Assembly (NCBI GenBank): GCA_016195085.1
Contig: JACQAG010000018.1
Span: 58,208-122,207 of the forward strand
Direction: 5' to 3'
Length of the DNA stretch: 64,000 nt
Origin: Pseudomonadota bacterium
Lineage (GTDB): Bacteria > Pseudomonadota > Alphaproteobacteria > SHVZ01
Part shown: positions 54,550-63,972 of the stretch, piece after piece
Layout of the letters: every line of letters starts with the position of its first letter
How positions within the stretch are numbered: the first letter of the stretch is position 1
Translations under genes and position numbers: made by a program
Notes under the pieces: generated by a model
The model's input: the letters and a program-made list of their open reading frames with translations, nothing else
Databases searched by the model: none
What the model was told of the DNA's origin: nothing

Positions 54550-57384
54550 TCATGAGGCGAGCATGCGCCTGACGCGCTCGGCCAGCTCTTCCGGCTTGTA
54601 CGGCTTGCGCAGCACGCCGCTCACCCCCTGCGGCAGCTCGTGATCGTCGATGTGCTCGGCGGAATAGCCGGTGCACAGCAGCACCGGCAGGTTGCGGCGA
54701 ACCATGGCCATCTGCTCGGCCAGCATGACCCCGGTGATGCCGGGCATGGTTTGGTCGGTCACCACCAGATCGACGGTCTCCGGATCCCGCTTCAACCGGT
54801 CCACCGCAAGCAGCGAATCGGTGAACCGCTCGACCACGTAGCCTTGATCGGTCAGCGTCATTTCCATGAGCCGGGCCAGCGATTGCTCATCATCGACCAC
54901 CACGATGCGGGCACCCTTGCGCACATCCTTCTTCGAGGTCGCCCGCGCCTCGGCCGCCACCGCGGCCCCGTCGCCTGGAGCGACGATCTCGGTCTCGCTC
55001 GCGGCATGCAGGAACAAGGAGAAGGTCGTGCCGTGTCCCGGCCGGGAGCGAACGTGAATGGCGCCGCCATGGCTGTCCATGATGCTGGCAACCGAGGCCA
55101 GGCCGAGGCCGGTGCCCACACCCTTGGGCTTGGTCGTGAAGAACGTCTCGAAGATCCGCGACATCTTCTCCTGGTCCATGCCGCTGCCGTCGTCGCTGAC
55201 GTCGATCCTGACATAGGGGCCGGGGGCGATGACGCCCCGCCACACATGCACCCAGCCGGTGTCGTCCACCGCCACCGTGTTCTGGTTTTCCGGCTTTCCC
55301 GCGCCCTCGGCCCGCAGAACCTCGGCGCGCCGCCCGTCCGTGCGCACCGTCTGCACCCTAACCCTGATCCGACCGGGGCGGCCGCCTAGCGCATAGGCCC
55401 CGTTGAGGCAGAGGTTCAAGAGAACCTGCTCCAAGGTCACCCGGTCGTGGCGCGCCACCGACACCGACTCGGCCCCCTCGACCTCGAGCGCCACCGATGA
55501 CGGGAGCGCGATGGCGATCAATTTCCTGGCCTCGCGCACCGTCGTCATGATGTCGCCGACCGCGCTCTCGCCCTTCCGCGCCTTCACGAACTCCGTCAGG
55601 TTCTGGACGATCCGCTGGCCGCGCGTCGCGCCATCGACGATGTCCCGGTGCGTCTTGGCGACCAGCACGGCGGCATCCACCACCTGCATGATCACCCGCA
55701 TCGTTTCGGGATCCCGCGCCTGCAGCTTCTCCGGCATCGCCATCAGGAGATCCAGCTGCACCTTGCTCAGCGAGGCGAAGCCCATGATCGCGGTCAAGAG
55801 ATTGTTGAAGTCGTGGGCGACGGTGCCGACGATGGCGCCGATGGCGTCGCTCTTCTGCGTCTGCAGAACCCGCTCCTGGAGCGCCAGCTTGTCGCGTTCC
55901 TGGCGCCGCCGCTCCGTCGTGTCGGAGACCCACAGGAGCTCGCTGCCGCCGCCGACCTTGAGCACCTGGAAGCGGACCGAGCGGCCATCGGCGAGCGTGC
56001 GTTCCATCGCCCGCTCCGCGGTCGTCTCCATGTCCACGACCGCCGCCGGTTCGAGGCCGAAGCGACGCAAGAGACCTTCGATCGTCCTTCCTTGGAGGGC
56101 CTCGGCCTCCCGAGCGGCCGCCGCCGCCAGGCCGCAGAGGCGAAGGAAGCCCCGGTTCCAGAACACCGCGCCCAGCTCCTCCGCCAAGATCACCAAGCCG
56201 TCGGGAATGGTGTCCATGACGGCTCGCAGCATGTCGGCGCGATCCTTGATCTCGGTGAAGTCGCTGAGAAACAGGAAGAAGCCGCCATCATGGGTATTGG
56301 TTCTGCTGACCCGGACCCAGCGTCCGTCGACGAGCTGCACCTCGCCCCCATGCTCCAAGATCTCCCCGCCCGCCCCGGATGCGGCGGGTTGGAGGGCGCC
56401 GTCATCACCCTTGAGGCAGGCGCGCATCGCCGCGAACGCCGTATCGAATTCGGCACCCTCGAAGAAATTCGGCTCCACCGATGGAAAGAACGCCACCATC
56501 TGGCTGTTGGCGATGACGATGCGGCCCTCGGCGTCGACCAGCACCATGCCCTCATGCGAGCTCTCGAGCGCATCGATGAGGCGGTTCTGCGCGGACCGGC
56601 GCTGGGCCGTCTCGCGCTCCATCATGATGCGGATATTGTCCTGCATCACCGTCATCGAGCGGAGCAGGATGCCGGTTTCATCCATGCCGCCGACCGGAAT
56701 CGGCGTGCGGAGCTCGCCGCCGGCGATGCGGTCGGCGATTTTGGCCGCCTCCGACAACGGCCGGATGATGCGGCCGGCGAGCAGCATCGTGATCGCCGCC
56801 CCGAACAAGAGGGCAAGCAGCAAGGCGCCGATGCTGATGTACTTGAAGCGGGCGATCGCGGAGATGCCTTGGCGCCGCTCGACGAAGGCGTGCTCGGCGG
56901 TGAGCTCGGTCAGGAGGTCGAAGCGATTGATGATCATTTCCGCCAGGTGGTCGAGCTCAGGCTCGCTGCCCGCTTCGCCCCGGCTCTCGCGCATTCCCAT
57001 CCATTCGGCCGCCAGCCGCCTAATCTCCCAGATGATGCTGCGCTCCTGGTCGGACAAGGCGCGTTCCTCGGCGACGGCCAGGTCGCCGGCGAAGTTTCGC
57101 GCCAGCTCCTCGACATGGCGATCGATCTCGGGCCTGGCGCTGTCGGGAACCGCGCTGCGGCGGAGCAGCTCCTTGTCCATCTCGGTGAAGACCTGGCTCG
57201 CCGAGCGCGCGTAGTTGAGCGCCATCAACGGCCGGTCGTAGGTGTAGGCAACGATGTCGCCGGCTTCCGAGAGCACGTAGATGCCATAGACGCCGAGCAT
57301 GCCCAGCATGAGCGCCATGGCGACGAAGGCCGCGAAGATCTTCGCGCCGATTGAGCCTTTGAGCTTGATGGCGGGGAACGGCAT
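54550..57384 (-). CDS. Membrane hybrid histidine kinase (HAMP-PAS-PAS-HisKA-HATPase-receiver)
   Basis: 944 residues. One membrane segment at about 15-40, a helical periplasmic domain, a second membrane segment near 180-200, a HAMP domain (AGRIIRPLSEAAKIADRI), two PAS-like regions (about 270-500), His524 in GTVAHDFNNLLTAIMGF, an ATP-binding domain (FFTTKPKGVGTGLGLASV), and a receiver with Asp877 in LVVTDQTMPG and a C-terminal KPY. Its H-box and receiver resemble the convergent 52678 kinase, so they may act in the same pathway. The input signal is unknown. Confidence 0.93.
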   Translation of the reverse strand: MPFPAIKLKGSIGAKIFAAFVAMALMLGMLGVYGIYVLSEAGDIVAYTYDRPLMALNYARSASQVFTEMDKELLRRSAVPDSARPEIDRHVEELARNFAGDLAVAEERALSDQERSIIWEIRRLAAEWMGMRESRGEAGSEPELDHLAEMIINRFDLLTELTAEHAFVERRQGISAIARFKYISIGALLLALLFGAAITMLLAGRIIRPLSEAAKIADRIAGGELRTPIPVGGMDETGILLRSMTVMQDNIRIMMERETAQRRSAQNRLIDALESSHEGMVLVDAEGRIVIANSQMVAFFPSVEPNFFEGAEFDTAFAAMRACLKGDDGALQPAASGAGGEILEHGGEVQLVDGRWVRVSRTNTHDGGFFLFLSDFTEIKDRADMLRAVMDTIPDGLVILAEELGAVFWNRGFLRLCGLAAAAAREAEALQGRTIEGLLRRFGLEPAAVVDMETTAERAMERTLADGRSVRFQVLKVGGGSELLWVSDTTERRRQERDKLALQERVLQTQKSDAIGAIVGTVAHDFNNLLTAIMGFASLSKVQLDLLMAMPEKLQARDPETMRVIMQVVDAAVLVAKTHRDIVDGATRGQRIVQNLTEFVKARKGESAVGDIMTTVREARKLIAIALPSSVALEVEGAESVSVARHDRVTLEQVLLNLCLNGAYALGGRPGRIRVRVQTVRTDGRRAEVLRAEGAGKPENQNTVAVDDTGWVHVWRGVIAPGPYVRIDVSDDGSGMDQEKMSRIFETFFTTKPKGVGTGLGLASVASIMDSHGGAIHVRSRPGHGTTFSLFLHAASETEIVAPGDGAAVAAEARATSKKDVRKGARIVVVDDEQSLARLMEMTLTDQGYVVERFTDSLLAVDRLKRDPETVDLVVTDQTMPGITGVMLAEQMAMVRRNLPVLLCTGYSAEHIDDHELPQGVSGVLRKPYKPEELAERVRRMLAS

Positions 57385-57487
57385 CTTGGACGAGTTCGCT
57401 ACCCCTTCTTGACGCCCGGCAAAGGCGCTTCTTCTTGAGGGAGCCGACTTTACGCCCGAGACGGCCGCCTACAAAGGGGCCGGGGCG

Positions 57488-58210
57488 TCAGACCGCCGGC
57501 GCCACCGCGAGGCCGCGCACCTGGTGGCGCTCGATCAGGCGTTGGACCAGGCCGGAGGCCTTCGCCTCCTCGACGAAGCGGCGGAGGAAGGCCGCGCCCT
57601 TCTCGTTCGCCTTCACCGTGCCGATCGCCTGCTGCACCGCGGTGAAGCGTCCATCGAGAATGCGCGCACCGGGCAGCTTGCCGATGTCCGCCATGAGCCC
57701 GGGCTTGAGACCGGCCAGAGCGTCGAGCCTCTCGGCCACGAACAGCTTGGTCGCCGCCTCCAGGCTGGGGGCCCGCACCAGCTCGGCATGTGCGAGGTTG
57801 CGGGTGAGAAAGAGGTCATAGGCGCTCCTGGAAGCGACCGCGATGCGGTGGCCCGGGCGGTCGACCTCGGCGATGCTGTGCAAGGGCGAGCCCGCCGGCA
57901 CCAGATATGTGGCCTCGATCTCGACATAGGCCGGGCTGAAGGCGATCGCCTCCGCCCGCGCCGGCTCGACTGCGATCAGGCCGATGTCCCAGACATTCTT
58001 CCCGGCCGCGTCGGCGAGCTCGCCCGGCCGCTGGAACGGCACATAGACGACCGGCACGCCCAGGCGCCTTGCGGCCTCGCTTGCCAGGTCGGGCGACACG
58101 CCCTCGGGATCGCCCGCCGGGCTCTTCCCGGTCACCAGCAGGAAATTGGAGAGGTTGATCCCCGCCCGCAACACACCGGTGGGGGCTAGCTCGGCGATGA
58201 CGTCCTGCAT
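57488..58210 (-). CDS. Solute-binding-protein family 3-like protein without signal peptide
   Basis: 240 residues with a bacterial extracellular solute-binding fold (SBP_bac_3): LRAGINLSNFLLVTG, GVSPDLASEAARRLGV, WDIGLIAVEPARAEAIAFSP and a YVEIEATYLVPAGSPL hinge. The ATG at 58210 gives a protein that begins directly at the mature domain. The longer frame to 58312 adds residues that do not look like a signal sequence. It may be cytoplasmic, for example a ligand-binding enzyme-like protein, or its real start has been lost. No ABC-transporter genes are adjacent. Confidence 0.8.
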   Translation of the reverse strand: MQDVIAELAPTGVLRAGINLSNFLLVTGKSPAGDPEGVSPDLASEAARRLGVPVVYVPFQRPGELADAAGKNVWDIGLIAVEPARAEAIAFSPAYVEIEATYLVPAGSPLHSIAEVDRPGHRIAVASRSAYDLFLTRNLAHAELVRAPSLEAATKLFVAERLDALAGLKPGLMADIGKLPGARILDGRFTAVQQAIGTVKANEKGAAFLRRFVEEAKASGLVQRLIERHQVRGLAVAPAV

Positions 58211-58385
58211 GGGATGGGTCCGGCGATGATGGGCGAGGCTGAAGGTCCGATCCCGGACCCGGGCGGACACTAGAGCAGCATCGGGGCGGATGGAATCGCT
58301 TTGCGATATCATCGGGCCCTATGAAGCTGCTCTACTCTTTGAAAGATAGGGCAATTTCGCCCCTCTCGCAGCGGGAAGGACCGCG

Positions 58386-59534
58386 ATGCCATCGAGTCCT
58401 GGCCGCATTCTGACGACCCATGTCGGTAGCTTGCCGCGGCCGCAGGAGCTGACCGACATGCTGTTTCGCCGCGCCGCCGACGAGCCGGTCGACCCAACTC
58501 GGTTCGAGGCGACGGTCGCCGAAGCGGTCATGGATGCCGTCCGCCGCCAGAAGCGGGCGAGCATCGATATCCCGAGCGACGGCGAGATGAGCAAGATCAG
58601 CTACGCCACCTATGTCTCAGAACGCTTGACCGGGTTTTCCGGCGACAGCCCAAGGCGGGTGCCCGCCGATCTCCTGGAGGTTCCCCGCTACATGAAGCGC
58701 CTGGCCGCAACCGGCGGCACGCCCAGCTTGCCGCGCCCCTGCTGCACCGGCGCCATAGAGGTCCGCACCACGGAGCCGCTCGAGGCCGATCTCAGCCGGT
58801 TCGCCCAGGCCTTGCAGGCGAACGGCTACACGCAAGGCTTCATGAACGCCGCTGCACCGGGGGTGATCTCGCTGTTTCAGCCGAACCGCTACTACAAGAG
58901 CGACGATGCCTATCTGGAGGCGCTGTCGAAGGCCATGACCGCCGAGTATCGCCGCATCGTCGAAGCCGGCCTCTATCTCCAGATCGACAGCCCCGATCTC
59001 GGTGTCGGCCGGCACACCATGTATGCCGATCTCGAGGAGGACGAATTCATTCGCCGCTTGGGCGGCCATGTCGCGGCGCTCAACGCGGCCCTTGCCGGCA
59101 TTCCGAAGGATCGGGTGCGCCTCCACCTCTGCTGGGGCAACTACGAGGGCCCGCACACACGCGATATCCCGCTCGCCCGCATCCTGCCGACGGTCCTCGA
59201 GATCCACGCCGGGGCGATCTCCTTCGAGGCCGCCAATCCTCGCCACGCTCATGAATGGGTGGTCTTCCGCGAGACCCGGCTGCCCGAGGACCGCATCCTC
59301 ATCCCGGGCGTGATCGACAGCTCGACCAACTTCGTCGAGCATCCCGATCTGGTGGCCGAACGCCTCTGCCGCTTCGCCGATGTAGTCGGGCGCGAGCGGG
59401 TGATGGCCGGCACCGATTGCGGCTTCGCCACCGTGGCCGGCTGGGCCACCGTCGATCCGGACATTGTGTGGATGAAGCTGGAGGCGATGGCCGAGGGTGC
59501 GAGCCGCGCCTCGCGGATGCTGTGGAAGCATTGA
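58386..59534 (+). CDS. MetE-like (cobalamin-independent methionine synthase C-terminal family) protein
   Basis: 382 residues of the short MetE C-terminal-domain family (COG0620). It begins ILTTHVGSLPRPQEL. Zinc ligands are visible: the His and Cys in RLHLCWGNYEGPH, a Glu in the downstream strand, and the Cys in GTDCGFATVAG. Such stand-alone proteins transfer methyl groups from folate- or other donors to thiols, or take part in xenobiotic and sulfur metabolism. It lacks the N-terminal folate-binding half of MetE, as usual for this group. Confidence 0.9.
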   Translation: MPSSPGRILTTHVGSLPRPQELTDMLFRRAADEPVDPTRFEATVAEAVMDAVRRQKRASIDIPSDGEMSKISYATYVSERLTGFSGDSPRRVPADLLEVPRYMKRLAATGGTPSLPRPCCTGAIEVRTTEPLEADLSRFAQALQANGYTQGFMNAAAPGVISLFQPNRYYKSDDAYLEALSKAMTAEYRRIVEAGLYLQIDSPDLGVGRHTMYADLEEDEFIRRLGGHVAALNAALAGIPKDRVRLHLCWGNYEGPHTRDIPLARILPTVLEIHAGAISFEAANPRHAHEWVVFRETRLPEDRILIPGVIDSSTNFVEHPDLVAERLCRFADVVGRERVMAGTDCGFATVAGWATVDPDIVWMKLEAMAEGASRASRMLWKH

Positions 59535-59550
59535 GCTCGACGCGCACTTA

Positions 59551-59652
59551 GCCCCCACCCCGTCCCTCCCCCGCATCCGCGGGGGAGGGTGCCACGAGCG
59601 CGTCTTCACTCCCTCCCTCACGCGTAGCGTGGGGGAGGGCTGGGGTGGGGGC
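59551..59652. repeat. Palindromic intergenic repeat, copy 3
   Basis: Same type as copy 2: AGCCCCCACCCCGTCCCTC arms with GGGGGAGGG partners and a central hairpin. It lies between two convergent genes. Confidence 0.7.
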
Positions 59653-59662
59653 GACGCCGGCC

Positions 59663-60673
59663 TCAAGCCTCGATCGCAGCCCAGGTCTCTCCGGCCACGC
59701 GAGCCATGTTGCCGCCGAGAATCTTGGCGACGTCGGCTTCGCTGTATTGATGTGCGAGCAGCGCCTCCGTCAGCTCCGGCAGGCGCTCGGGCGGGATGGT
59801 CTCCAAATCGAGCGCGCCGTATTCGTTGCCGGGGGGCCACCATGCATTCTTGTCGAGGCCCGGCGGCGAGTCGTTGACGTGACGCTCGAACATGTAGTCG
59901 AGGCCGATGCCGACATGGTCGATGCCGATGCGCTCGACCACGTAGTCGACATGGCGGAGGAAGGTCTCGGTGGTGATGTCGTTGGCGCCGAGGAAGATGC
60001 CGATGCCGCTCAAGGCCACCACGCCGCCGGTCTTGGCACAGGCGCGGATCTGCTCGTCGGTGATGTTGCGCGCGTGGCCTTTGAGAGCTTTCGGGTTCGA
60101 ATGGGAGAAGATGACGGGGCGGCTGGAGATCTCCATGACATCCATGCTGGTGCGGGTGCCGGAATGGGAGCAGTCCATCAGGAGGCCGATGCGGTTGATC
60201 TCCTCCACCACCTTGCGGCCCAAGAGAGTCAAGGGCATGTCGCTGCCATGGCAGCCGCCGGCGATCGAGTTGTCGCGGTTATAGGCCAAGTGAATCTGGC
60301 GCACGCCGAGATCGCGGTAGAGAGCGAGCATCATGAGGTCGTCGGCGAGCATGGTCGAGCCTTCGAGATCGAAGGCGACCGCGAGCTTCCCCTCGCGCTT
60401 CGCCCTTCGCACATCGGCGATGCTGCCGGCCAAGAGGAAGTGCTCTGAATGTGCCGCGAGCCAGGCGCGGAAGCCGGCGATCACTCGCATCACCTGCGGG
60501 ATCGGATTGAAATCCATGCCGACATTGACCGAAACAAAGCTGGCCCCGGCCCGGCGGTGCCGCTCCAGCTCCGCCATGCTCTGCCCCGGCATCAAGGGCA
60601 GGCAGGCATGGGCATCCCAGACGATGCTCGCCTGGTGCAAGGCGCTGGCCTTCTCGGAGATTGGGGTGGTCAT
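59663..60673 (-). CDS. Membrane dipeptidase, peptidase family M19
   Basis: 336 residues. M19 motifs: VWDAHACLPLMPG (metal-binding HxD region changed to DAHAC), AFDLEGSTMLADDLMML with the bridging Glu, QIHLAYNRDNSIAGGCHGSD, MDCSHSGTRTSMDVM and VIFSHSNPKAL (His ligands), and IGIDHVGIGLDYMF. It hydrolyses dipeptides, often with D-residues, or beta-lactams. No signal peptide is present, so it is cytoplasmic. The usual HxD at the start is Asp-Ala-His here, a small variation. Confidence 0.93.
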   Translation of the reverse strand: MTTPISEKASALHQASIVWDAHACLPLMPGQSMAELERHRRAGASFVSVNVGMDFNPIPQVMRVIAGFRAWLAAHSEHFLLAGSIADVRRAKREGKLAVAFDLEGSTMLADDLMMLALYRDLGVRQIHLAYNRDNSIAGGCHGSDMPLTLLGRKVVEEINRIGLLMDCSHSGTRTSMDVMEISSRPVIFSHSNPKALKGHARNITDEQIRACAKTGGVVALSGIGIFLGANDITTETFLRHVDYVVERIGIDHVGIGLDYMFERHVNDSPPGLDKNAWWPPGNEYGALDLETIPPERLPELTEALLAHQYSEADVAKILGGNMARVAGETWAAIEA

Positions 60674-60763
60674 CGTCTCTAAGTCCCGTGCTTCGTTGCG
60701 AATGGCTCCGAGGATTGTGCGCGGCAGCGCGGCCGGGCGCAACGTGGGGCGCAGGAACCATTG

Positions 60764-60876
60764 TCACCTCTCCTTGGGGAGAGGTCGCGCGAAGCGCGGG
60801 TGAGGGGATTGTGCATCGGCCGGATGGGGCTACCCCTCACCCCAACCCTCTCCCCAAGGGAGAGGGAGAGGAGAGG
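60764..60876. repeat. Palindromic intergenic repeat, copy 4
   Basis: CCTCTCCTTGGGGAGAGG on the left and CTCTCCCCAAGGGAGAGG on the right, with CCCCTCACCCC / GGTGAGGGG arms between. Confidence 0.65.
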
Positions 60877-60890
60877 CGGATCGATGCAAT

Positions 60891-61913
60891 CTAGCCGGCT
60901 CGCGCCAGCACGATCCAGGCGCCGGTCTCCGCCGATTTGAAGAGGGCGTCGATCACCACCATGTTGGCGACCGCATCCTCGATCGGGAAGGGTGCGGCGA
61001 TCTCGCCCTTGAAGATGCGCGCCGCCTCCTCGCCTTGGAAGGTGTACTGATCGCATACGGGGAACTCTTCGACTTCGGCCTTGCTGCCGTCGGCAGCACC
61101 GCCATCGACGGTGATGCGGCAGGGCCGGTCGGGGGGCGCGTTGAACGGGATCGCGACCTCGATGCGGCCGGTGGTGCCGAAGATCTGCACGCGCTGATAC
61201 GGCACCATCTGGGTCGAGCAGGTGAAGGTCACCTGTCGGCCGCCGGGAAAGTCCATGAGCGCGCTCGAGAGCCGATCGGTGCGGAAGTTGGGATCGCGCT
61301 CGATGGTGGCGACCACGCGGGTCGGCTCGGCCTCCATGATGAAGCGCGCGGTCACCACCGCGTAGCAGCCGATGTCGTAGAGCCCGCCGCCGCCGATATC
61401 GGCCTGGTTGCGCACATTGGCGGGATCGACATTGTGATAGGCGAAGACCGTGCTGATGGCGCGCAATGCGCCGATGCGGCCCGCACGGACGAGCTCGCGG
61501 GCGCGCAGCCATTGCGGATGCTGGCGCACCATGAAGGCCTCCAGCACCTGGCGGCCGCTGGCGTCTCGCGCCCTGATCAAGGTCCCGGCCTCGGCGGCGT
61601 TGAGCGCAATCGGCTTCTCGCAGAGCACGTGCTTGCCCGCCGCCAGCGCCTTCAACGTCCAGGGCACGTGCAGATGGTTGGGCAGGGGATTGTAGACGGC
61701 GTCGATCTCGGGATCGGCCAGCAAGGCCTCGTAGCTGCCATAGCTTTTGGGGATGCCGAGCTTGGCCGCGACCTCGGCGGCCCGCGCCCGATCGCGCGAG
61801 GCCAGGCCCAGGATGCGGCCGCCTTTGCCCTGCTGCATCGCCGGGATCACCTTCACCACCCCGATCTTCGCCGTACTGAGCACGCCCCAGTTGATAGGGG
61901 TCATGGGCGGCAC
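60891..61913 (-). CDS. Gfo/Idh/MocA family NAD(P)-dependent oxidoreductase
   Basis: 340 residues. N-terminal Rossmann fold with WGVLSTAKIGVVKVIPAM (a GxxxxAxIG variant) and the EKPIALN motif in LCEKPIALNAAEAG. Central domain: FMVRQHPQWLRARELV and GGGLYDIGCYAVVTARF with the catalytic-type GCYAV. Members oxidise sugars, inositol or trans-dihydrodiols; VLSTAKI is typical of the dihydrodiol-dehydrogenase-like branch. A second ATG at 61904 is possible. Part of a minus-strand set with the dipeptidase and PhyH genes. Confidence 0.92.
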   Translation of the reverse strand: MPPMTPINWGVLSTAKIGVVKVIPAMQQGKGGRILGLASRDRARAAEVAAKLGIPKSYGSYEALLADPEIDAVYNPLPNHLHVPWTLKALAAGKHVLCEKPIALNAAEAGTLIRARDASGRQVLEAFMVRQHPQWLRARELVRAGRIGALRAISTVFAYHNVDPANVRNQADIGGGGLYDIGCYAVVTARFIMEAEPTRVVATIERDPNFRTDRLSSALMDFPGGRQVTFTCSTQMVPYQRVQIFGTTGRIEVAIPFNAPPDRPCRITVDGGAADGSKAEVEEFPVCDQYTFQGEEAARIFKGEIAAPFPIEDAVANMVVIDALFKSAETGAWIVLARAG

Positions 61914-61934
61914 GGTTCAGGCGGCATGCGCAAA

Positions 61935-62007
61935 AGACCCTCACCCACCCGCGATGCGCGGGTCCCCCCTCTCCCGCATTGCGGGAGAGGGTCGGGGTGA
62001 GGGTCTT
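61935..62007. repeat. Palindromic intergenic repeat, copy 5
   Basis: AGACCCTCACCC arm on the left and GGGTGAGGGTCT-type arm on the right, enclosing two small hairpins (CCCGCGATGCGCGGG and CCCGCATTGCGGG). Confidence 0.65.
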
Positions 62008-62033
62008 CGCATAGCGAGACTGTGTTCACGGCA

Positions 62034-62858
62034 CTAAGCCGCTTCGGTCTTGCGCATGATGATGCCGAGGCGCTTGTCGATGATGCGCTTGTGAGCAGCG
62101 AAACCTGCCTCGGTGAAGTCTCCCTCAGGCCGGGGCTGCGGCTCGAAATGCCCGTAGCGGTCCTTGCCTCGGACCAGCATCGCCGTGTCGCCCTCGCCCT
62201 GGGTCTGGCGCACATGGGCGGGCACGTAGCGGATAACGAGGCCGATGCGGCGGTCCTTCGCCCGGTTCGGCCCCGAGCCATGGGCGATCTTGACGTGATG
62301 CAGCGACATCTGCCCCGGCTCGAGGGCCACATCCACGCATTTGGAGGCGTCCACCTCCACCAGCATCTCCTGGCCGCGGGAGAGCATGTTGTCGGCGGCA
62401 AAGGTGTCGCGATGCGGCGACAGCGCGCCGATATGCGAGCCGGTCATCACCTGCATGCAGCCGCTCTCCCTGGTGCTCGGGCTCAAGGCGACCCACGCGG
62501 TTAGGATCTCATAGGGCTCGAGCCCCCAATACTTCGCATCCTGATGCCAGGAGAAGAAGGAGGGCGCCGCGGGCTCCTTCGTTAGGAATGCGCATTCCCA
62601 GCAGAGAATGTCGGGACCGATCAGGCTCTCGACCGGGTCCAGGATGCGGGGCCGGCGGATGATGTCGTCGATGAAGCGCGCATAGAGATGCGCCATGGCG
62701 ATGAGCGGCCGCTCCAAGGGATGCCCCAGCTTCGCCTCGAACCCCTCCAGCTTCGCCCGCGCGGAAGCGACCTCCGCTGGCTCCAGCACGTCGATGGGAA
62801 AGAGATAACCGTCGCGGTTGTAGCGGGCGACGTCGGCGGGGGAGAGTGCGGTGCTCAT
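62034..62858 (-). CDS. Phytanoyl-CoA dioxygenase (PhyH) family protein
   Basis: 274 residues, Fe(II)/2-oxoglutarate oxygenase. The iron-binding facial triad is His105-x-Asp107 (FFSWHQDAKYW) and His193 (IAHGSGPNRA). The 2-oxoglutarate-binding arginine follows in DRRIGLVIRY. MTGSHIGALSPHRD is family-typical. It hydroxylates an unknown organic substrate. It lies behind the Gfo/Idh/MocA gene on the same strand but separated by a repeat. Confidence 0.92.
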   Translation of the reverse strand: MSTALSPADVARYNRDGYLFPIDVLEPAEVASARAKLEGFEAKLGHPLERPLIAMAHLYARFIDDIIRRPRILDPVESLIGPDILCWECAFLTKEPAAPSFFSWHQDAKYWGLEPYEILTAWVALSPSTRESGCMQVMTGSHIGALSPHRDTFAADNMLSRGQEMLVEVDASKCVDVALEPGQMSLHHVKIAHGSGPNRAKDRRIGLVIRYVPAHVRQTQGEGDTAMLVRGKDRYGHFEPQPRPEGDFTEAGFAAHKRIIDKRLGIIMRKTEAA

Positions 62859-62979
62859 GGGCGCGAGATCTCCCGAGGGATGCGGGGCAAGGAATCTCTG
62901 TGGAGAGGAGTAGCCCTTTCCGCCCTATTGCGGCAAATTGGGCTCACCTCAAGGCGAGCATCGACTCAGAGACGGTGTG

Positions 62980-63744
62980 ATGAAAGCGAGTTTGATCGTT
63001 ATTCAAAACGACGCGGACCATGCCGAGGCTATGGCGCTGGTCGATCGGCTGATGGGATCGGACGATGCCGGAGACGGCGCGCGGCTGCTGGCCCAGGCGC
63101 GCTTGATCGAAGCCTATGAGCGCGCGCGTTGGCCCGCTGCGGACCTCGATCCCGTCGAGATCATCGCGGCGCACATGGAAAACGAGGGGTTGCGGGCGAA
63201 AGACCTGGCCGACGTGTTGGGTTCGCGGGCCCGCGCCTCGGAGATCCTCAAGCGTCGGCGGGCGCTGACCTTGCCGATGATTTGGAGATTGATGGAGCAC
63301 TGGCACATGCCGGCGGCCGTGCTGATTCGGCCCTACCGTCTCGCGTCTCAGGTGCGGAAGCGCCAAGCGCGGGGAGCCCGTCGCCGCGCGACCGGCCCGA
63401 CCGCCGTTGCCGCGCGCTACGATCGGCGGAGCGGTCGTGTGATCGTGAGCTTGAGCAGCGGCGTGGACGTCGTCTTCCCACCTAAGAAGGCGCAAGGGCT
63501 CGAAAGCGCAGAGCCGGCCGATTTGGACGCAATCGAAATCAGCCCATCCGGATTCGGGCTCCACTTCCCGAAGCTCGACGCCGATCTCTATCTACCCGCG
63601 CTCCTCGATGGATTGCTCGGATCGAGACGCTGGATGGCATCCCGACTTGGCCACAAAGGGCGCCAATCCTGCAGCGAGGCCAAGGCCGCAACCAGCCGCG
63701 CCAAGGGCCGGCTCGGCGGACGACCGCAGCGAGCGTCGCGCTAA
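62980..63744 (+). CDS. HigA-like antitoxin fused to DUF2442
   Basis: 254 residues. Residues 1-120 match COG5499/HigA-type antitoxins: IVIQNDADHAEAMALVDRL, LIEAYERARWPAADLDPV, MENEGLRAKDLADVLGSR and the helix SEILKRRRALTLPMIWRL. Residues about 140-254 match DUF2442: RVIVSLSSGVDVVFPPKKA, ISPSGFGLHFPKLDADLYL, RKG-type end SEAKAATSRAKGRLGGRP. Each is normally a separate small protein. ATG 62980 (or GTG 62977) is chosen; no toxin gene (HigB/RelE) lies on either side. It may be an orphan regulator. Confidence 0.85.
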   Translation: MKASLIVIQNDADHAEAMALVDRLMGSDDAGDGARLLAQARLIEAYERARWPAADLDPVEIIAAHMENEGLRAKDLADVLGSRARASEILKRRRALTLPMIWRLMEHWHMPAAVLIRPYRLASQVRKRQARGARRRATGPTAVAARYDRRSGRVIVSLSSGVDVVFPPKKAQGLESAEPADLDAIEISPSGFGLHFPKLDADLYLPALLDGLLGSRRWMASRLGHKGRQSCSEAKAATSRAKGRLGGRPQRASR

Positions 63745-63972
63745 GCTGAGGCGCGCAGCGGCGTGATCCGGGGAAAACCGATCCTGACCCAATTACCTCG
63801 CTGAGGGATCGGCGCACGCACCGCGCATTGGCCTAAGTCCGCCATCCGCTCTATAATTTTGGCTCATCAGGGAATCGAGTGGGCGAATTGAGGGGTTGAA
63901 GGCGACCCGAAGCCACGTGGATATTGGGTTTTTGGGGTGTCGCCAGGTGCTGGGGTTTGGCATGCTGGCGGC

